64,000 bases of DNA, taken from positions 1-64,000 of the forward strand of contig JAUCBJ010001136.1 in assembly GCA_032718475.1 (NCBI GenBank), in the 5' to 3' direction. The stretch's first letter is position 1, and each line of letters opens with the position of its first letter. This document shows positions 60,729 through 64,000 of the stretch, in pieces. The position numbers and the translations under genes were made by a program. This stretch comes from Nemertoderma westbladi (Eukaryota; Xenacoelomorpha; Nemertodermatida; Nemertodermatidae). Under the pieces are notes generated by a model, which was given only the letters and a program-made list of their open reading frames with translations, searched no databases and had not been told where the DNA came from.

Positions 60729-62385
60729 TGAAGTTCGTTCCCTTATCAGATCTCATCGTGTTGCTAGTTCCAAAGTGAGCGATCTGTCGGCGTAAACTCA
60801 GTATGAAGCTGTTGGTAGATAGATCGTTCACCATATCTAGATGGATCGCTCTACAAGTCATACAGACAAAGATGACACACCATCGCTTGACTATAGTCCT
60901 TGCACGATATACCTCAATAGGGCCAAATAAATCCACACCAGTATTGGTAAAGGGTGGTTCATAGAAGCTTACTCGTTCCCTAGGTAATTCTGCCTCTCGC
61001 TGTGTTAAAGGCCTACTGAATGCTTTCCTACAGGGTATACAGTTCCTAAGAACTTGGTTCAGAGCTCTACGGGGCTTATGGAAATAATAGCGAGTTCGAA
61101 TTTCGCTCAGAACTCGTTCTCTACTAGCATGGTAAAGCCTACTGTGAACATCTACAATCATCTTGATTTGTATTTCAAGATTTCTAATGAGTATGGGAAA
61201 CTTAGTGTCAAAGGACAATGGAGCATTAGTTAGTCTCCCTCCAACACGTATTAACCCATCTATCATTGTGCTAGAGAAACGACCCCTTAAGCGCATCTGT
61301 GGATTTCTCAACAACAGGAAATACTTATCGGAATCTTCATAGCATTGCAGGAGTCTCAGTATCTGCTTATTGGTTTCTTCATGCTCCTGGTAACTGATCT
61401 TATCCGTCAGAAACCTATCCGACACTTTGTAAGTGGGCAGATCTTTAATAGCATGGATCTGTTCGGATATCATCTGAGCGGTATCATTAGCGATCTTCGT
61501 CCTGGAATAGTGATGATGGAAGTATCGTTTAAGATACACGACGGCCTTGTAAAGTCGATTCCAGGAGCTATAATGATTTATTGCTCTCTGCAGGAGCGGT
61601 GAGAGTCCTTGCGAGATGCCTGGTGTTCCAGATTTCCAGTCTCTTTCTCTAATTTCTACAACAGATTTGTTCGTGATGGGGAAGTTTAGATCCACAGCGT
61701 CGTCCCCGGAGATGTTTAGTACAGACAGATCTATCACGGGTTTAAATAACTTTGATTTACTCGTCCGAGTTTTAGGTTTGACTTTCTCCGCTCCCTTGGC
61801 TTGTCTAATCTCAGCCATGGTAAGATGAGGAGGCCATTCATCCTCTTCTTTACTTAGGAAGTCGGGTCCACCTAACCAGTCTGGAGTATCTATCAGTTCT
61901 TGAGGAGTTGCTCCTCTAGAGGCGATGTCGGCTGGATTAATCGTCCCAGGGCAATGTCTCCATTGATCTACATTAGAGCGACTAAGTATAATGGCTTCTC
62001 TGTTGGTAACGAAGACGCTGAACTGACAGACTTCATTGGTTATATACTCCAAAACGAGCAAAGCATCAGTCCAATAGACAGTTTTCTCCAGTGGATAGTC
62101 AATCTGTTCTGTTACATTCCAGCCGATGGCTGTAGCGTATAGAGCCGCCTTTAACTCCGCTCGAGGAACTCGTAGTTTGTTGTTTATCAAAGCCTTAGAG
62201 GTGACTAAGGCAACTTTAATTCCATCCGGAGTTTCAACCCTCAGGTAGGCTACTATACCTATTCCCATATCGCTGGCATCTCCAAACACATGGAGTTGAT
62301 AGGAATACGTGGGGAGAACATGAACAAAATATGAACGGGAAATCGTAAAGTTCTCGATGGATGGTAGAGAATCTTCCCATTTCAT
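60640..62385 (-). pseudogene. BEL/Pao RNase H-integrase region
   Basis: This is a 581-codon frame. RNase H: HVFGDASDMGIGIVAYLRV, ALINNKLRVPRAELKAALYA, VYWTDALLVLEYI. Connection: CPGTINPADIASRGATPQEL, the usual BEL/Pao signature. Integrase zinc finger: HSRLYHASRERVLSEI with CIPCRKAF (HHCC). Integrase core: GVDLFGPIEVY (first Asp) and RSDKGTNFIGANNEIKAYI (second Asp). The frame then departs at DWNLG, before the catalytic Glu of the DDE triad and the C-terminal domain. This indicates a deletion or frame change near 60700. Integration activity is impossible as it stands. Confidence 0.85.
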
Positions 62386-63335
62386 CCACTTCTTTAGTAG
62401 TTCTCCCTTAAGTGGATCATCCTACGAGTGGTTTTCAAGCCACATTTGTTGCACTAAGCTCTGAGCAACCAATATAACTGGACTAATAAATCCCAATGGA
62501 TCGAAATAAGTGCTCAGGATACTTAGACAAATCCGTTTAGTTCTAACTGGATTATCTCGCTGTTTTAACTGGAAAAACAAGATATCTCTCTCCGTGTCCC
62601 ATTTTAAACCAAGTGTTTTGGTTTCCGGAAGCTCGTCCTTGATGAGGTCCAGATCTTTAACACCTCAGTCTTCTACCGGGATCGATTCCAGAAACTCACG
62701 GGAGTTACTAGTGAATTTGGTCAGTCGAAATCCACCGCGTTGCAAGCACTTGGCAACATCAATGGCTTCTTCCACCAATGGGAGGGACTTTAAATTGTCG
62801 TCCATGTATATATCCCATTTGATGTTGTCGATAACCGCTTTAGAGAAGGCGTCTCGGTTGTCATCAGCAGTGGTACGCACTACTGAACAAGCGTTCGAGG
62901 GGCTCGAGATGATCCCGAAAGCCTGGATGGTCATCCAGTACTCCACCAGTTTTTGTTTGAGGTCTCCTTCAGGCCACCACAGAAATCTTAGGCTGTCTCG
63001 ATCCCTATCCAGCGCCTTGACTTGTAAGAACATGCCTTCTATATCCGAAGCGAAAGCGATAGAATATTGCCGTAATCTTAATAGTATTCCCAACAAGGAT
63101 TGGAGTAAGTTGGGTCCCGGCAACAATTTGGAGTTCAGGGATTGACCCATGTAAAGGGCGGAGCCGTCGAACACTACCCGGACTTCGTTGGGTTTACCGG
63201 GTTTGGGAACGTAATGATGTGTTAGATAATACGTTCTCTCGGTTATGGGTGTTTCTTCCGGTACTCGCTCTGCGTATCCCTTATCGATAAATTTCTTCAG
63301 CTGGGTTTTATACATTTCCCTGGCTGAAACATTGG
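62386..63335 (-). pseudogene. BEL/Pao reverse transcriptase, copy 3
   Basis: The main frame is 63315-62665. It reads MYKTQLKKFIDKGYAERVPE, then VVFDGSALYMGQSLNSKLLP (intact across the site frameshifted in copy 1), then DIYMDDNLKSLP with the catalytic Asp pair, and ends at ESIPVED. A TGA at 62665-62667 replaces a Gln codon of copy 1. The RT then continues in the same frame (GLKWDTE, LSTYFDPLGFISP, QSLVQQMWLENHS) to another stop near 62424. Compared with copy 1 it also lacks about four codons after IDVAK. Confidence 0.85.
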
Positions 63336-64000
63336 CCGTAAGACGCCAATGTAGTTGCGCGATTCTCTTTTCCGCTAAAGGTTGGTTATTTATAAAGTTG
63401 GGTTAGTTCGTTGGGTTAAGACCAATCTCATAGCGACCTTCATCTTTCAGAAAACGGGTAGTCGTTTCCTGAATCTGCTTGGCTCTCTCTTCCTCGACGG
63501 ACAAGGCCTTGTCGTAGGAATTAGGCTCTACGGCTTCTTGAGTAAAGAATCATACGGTGTGTTCATCGCGAATTTTAATGTTGTATCGATCTATCACTTC
63601 ATTTAATTCATCGTTGTAGGTGAATTGTCCGCTATAATTGATGAGATGGCACAGGTTTACTTGGTTTACCCAAGTTTGATTTTCGGTGAGGAGGTCGATT
63701 GTATTTTCCTCATCGTATAGTTGGTTAATATTGTCATTATCTGAGGAGTGTGGTGTTCCCTCAGTTGTGGTTTCTCCCTCACTGATTTCGTCTTCCCATT
63801 CACTCACCTGATGTATCCCGTCATTAGGGAGTCTTTCCATTAGGGTTCTATGGGAAGGTCCAGTGAAGTACCAACCTACTCTCGTTCTTCCTGCGTACGT
63901 TTGTAATGGTTGCGGTCGAGCAGGCCGTTTTTCTAATGTCTCAAGCGCTTCGTGCGCGTTTTGGCCGATTAATATCTGAACCCCTGGGTAATCGGTGTTG
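63336..64000 (-). pseudogene. BEL/Pao protease end and linker, copy 3
   Basis: It opens at the window edge with TDYPGVQILIGQNAHEALET, matching copy 1 near residue 640. RTRVGWYFTGPS and the acidic linker (VSEWEDEISEGETTTEGTPH, 63840-63550) follow. A CGA-to-TGA stop lies at about 63549. After it the frame resumes FTQEAVEPNSYDKALSVEEE. Near 63395-63410 the sequence diverges from copy 1 (GLNPTN and a stop where copy 1 has GLPFRWRE). Gag and the protease active site are outside the window. Confidence 0.78.

Larger units (their letters stand above)
59336..64000 (-). mobile_element. BEL/Pao element, copy 3, internal region (5' end outside window)
   Basis: From right to left it holds: end of Gag-protease and linker (64000-63336), RT (63315-62405), RNase H and integrase (62385-60640), accessory ORF (60728-59735) and terminal basic ORF (59739-59337), then the LTR. 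Stops and frameshifts break every part. It supplies the region deleted from copy 1 and shows the full gene order. Confidence 0.88.

Overview
The window is metazoan nuclear DNA, almost certainly from an invertebrate and plausibly a marine one. It holds BEL/Pao LTR retrotransposons (an animal-restricted group), several LINE families, a tRNA-derived SINE and two host-gene pieces with spliceosomal signals. It has no bacterial gene organisation. The species cannot be named from the sequence. Only two host-like loci are supported: the first exon of a secreted beta/gamma-crystallin-type protein (16295-16527, minus) and two consecutive exons of a class A GPCR (53263-53384 and 57415-57658, plus) separated by a 4 kb intron loaded with LINE debris.

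Layout. 1-4677: BEL/Pao copy 1 (gag-protease-RT, then a deletion to the 3' LTR), inserted in the 3' UTR relic of a REL-type LINE. 5189-6943: two head-to-head ORFs made of a 45-bp repeat, one with a membrane anchor. 6867-10569: two copies of an RTE-like LINE (LINE A), one with a twin-priming inversion. 10570-12776: BEL copy 2 (LTR plus a chimeric ORF). 12777-16294: non-coding, with poly-G/poly-C hairpins. 16295-18506: crystallin exon, LINE A 3' end, 63-bp minisatellite. 18866-21943: a LINE with poly(A) tail and target duplication. 21975-23650: dispersed repeats and a SINE fragment. 24225-33972: the most striking block, two head-to-head LINEs with a Cys-rich N-terminus, a minisatellite-coded linker, RT and a C-terminal restriction-like endonuclease, with (TAC)n microsatellites at all outer and shared ends. 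34003-41218: mosaic of LINE A, SINE, MITE-like, foldback-like, CR1 and REL-LINE fragments. 41510-50860: a giant inverted repeat (arms about 4.0 and 4.07 kb, spacer 1.28 kb). 51156-52628: a decayed unrecognised gene. 53263-57658: the GPCR exons. 58116-64000: BEL copy 3 on the minus strand, running off the window.

Nothing here works as an operon or pathway. What links the pieces is retrotransposition. One largely intact autonomous element is visible, the 1358-codon REL-LINE ORF at 24897-28973. Its neighbour at 29499-33611 is a frameshifted relative, and part of that dead lineage was duplicated again at 40290-41218. Short hairpin-forming arrays of a 15-bp unit recur at three places, including inside both arms of the giant palindrome, where they differ between arms.

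The strongest candidates for something undescribed are the REL-LINE family with (TAC)n-bounded insertions and frame-permissive tandem-repeat linkers, and the foldback-like 15-bp arrays with the palindrome that contains them. Family assignments rest on motifs read by eye, and no alignment or database search was run.
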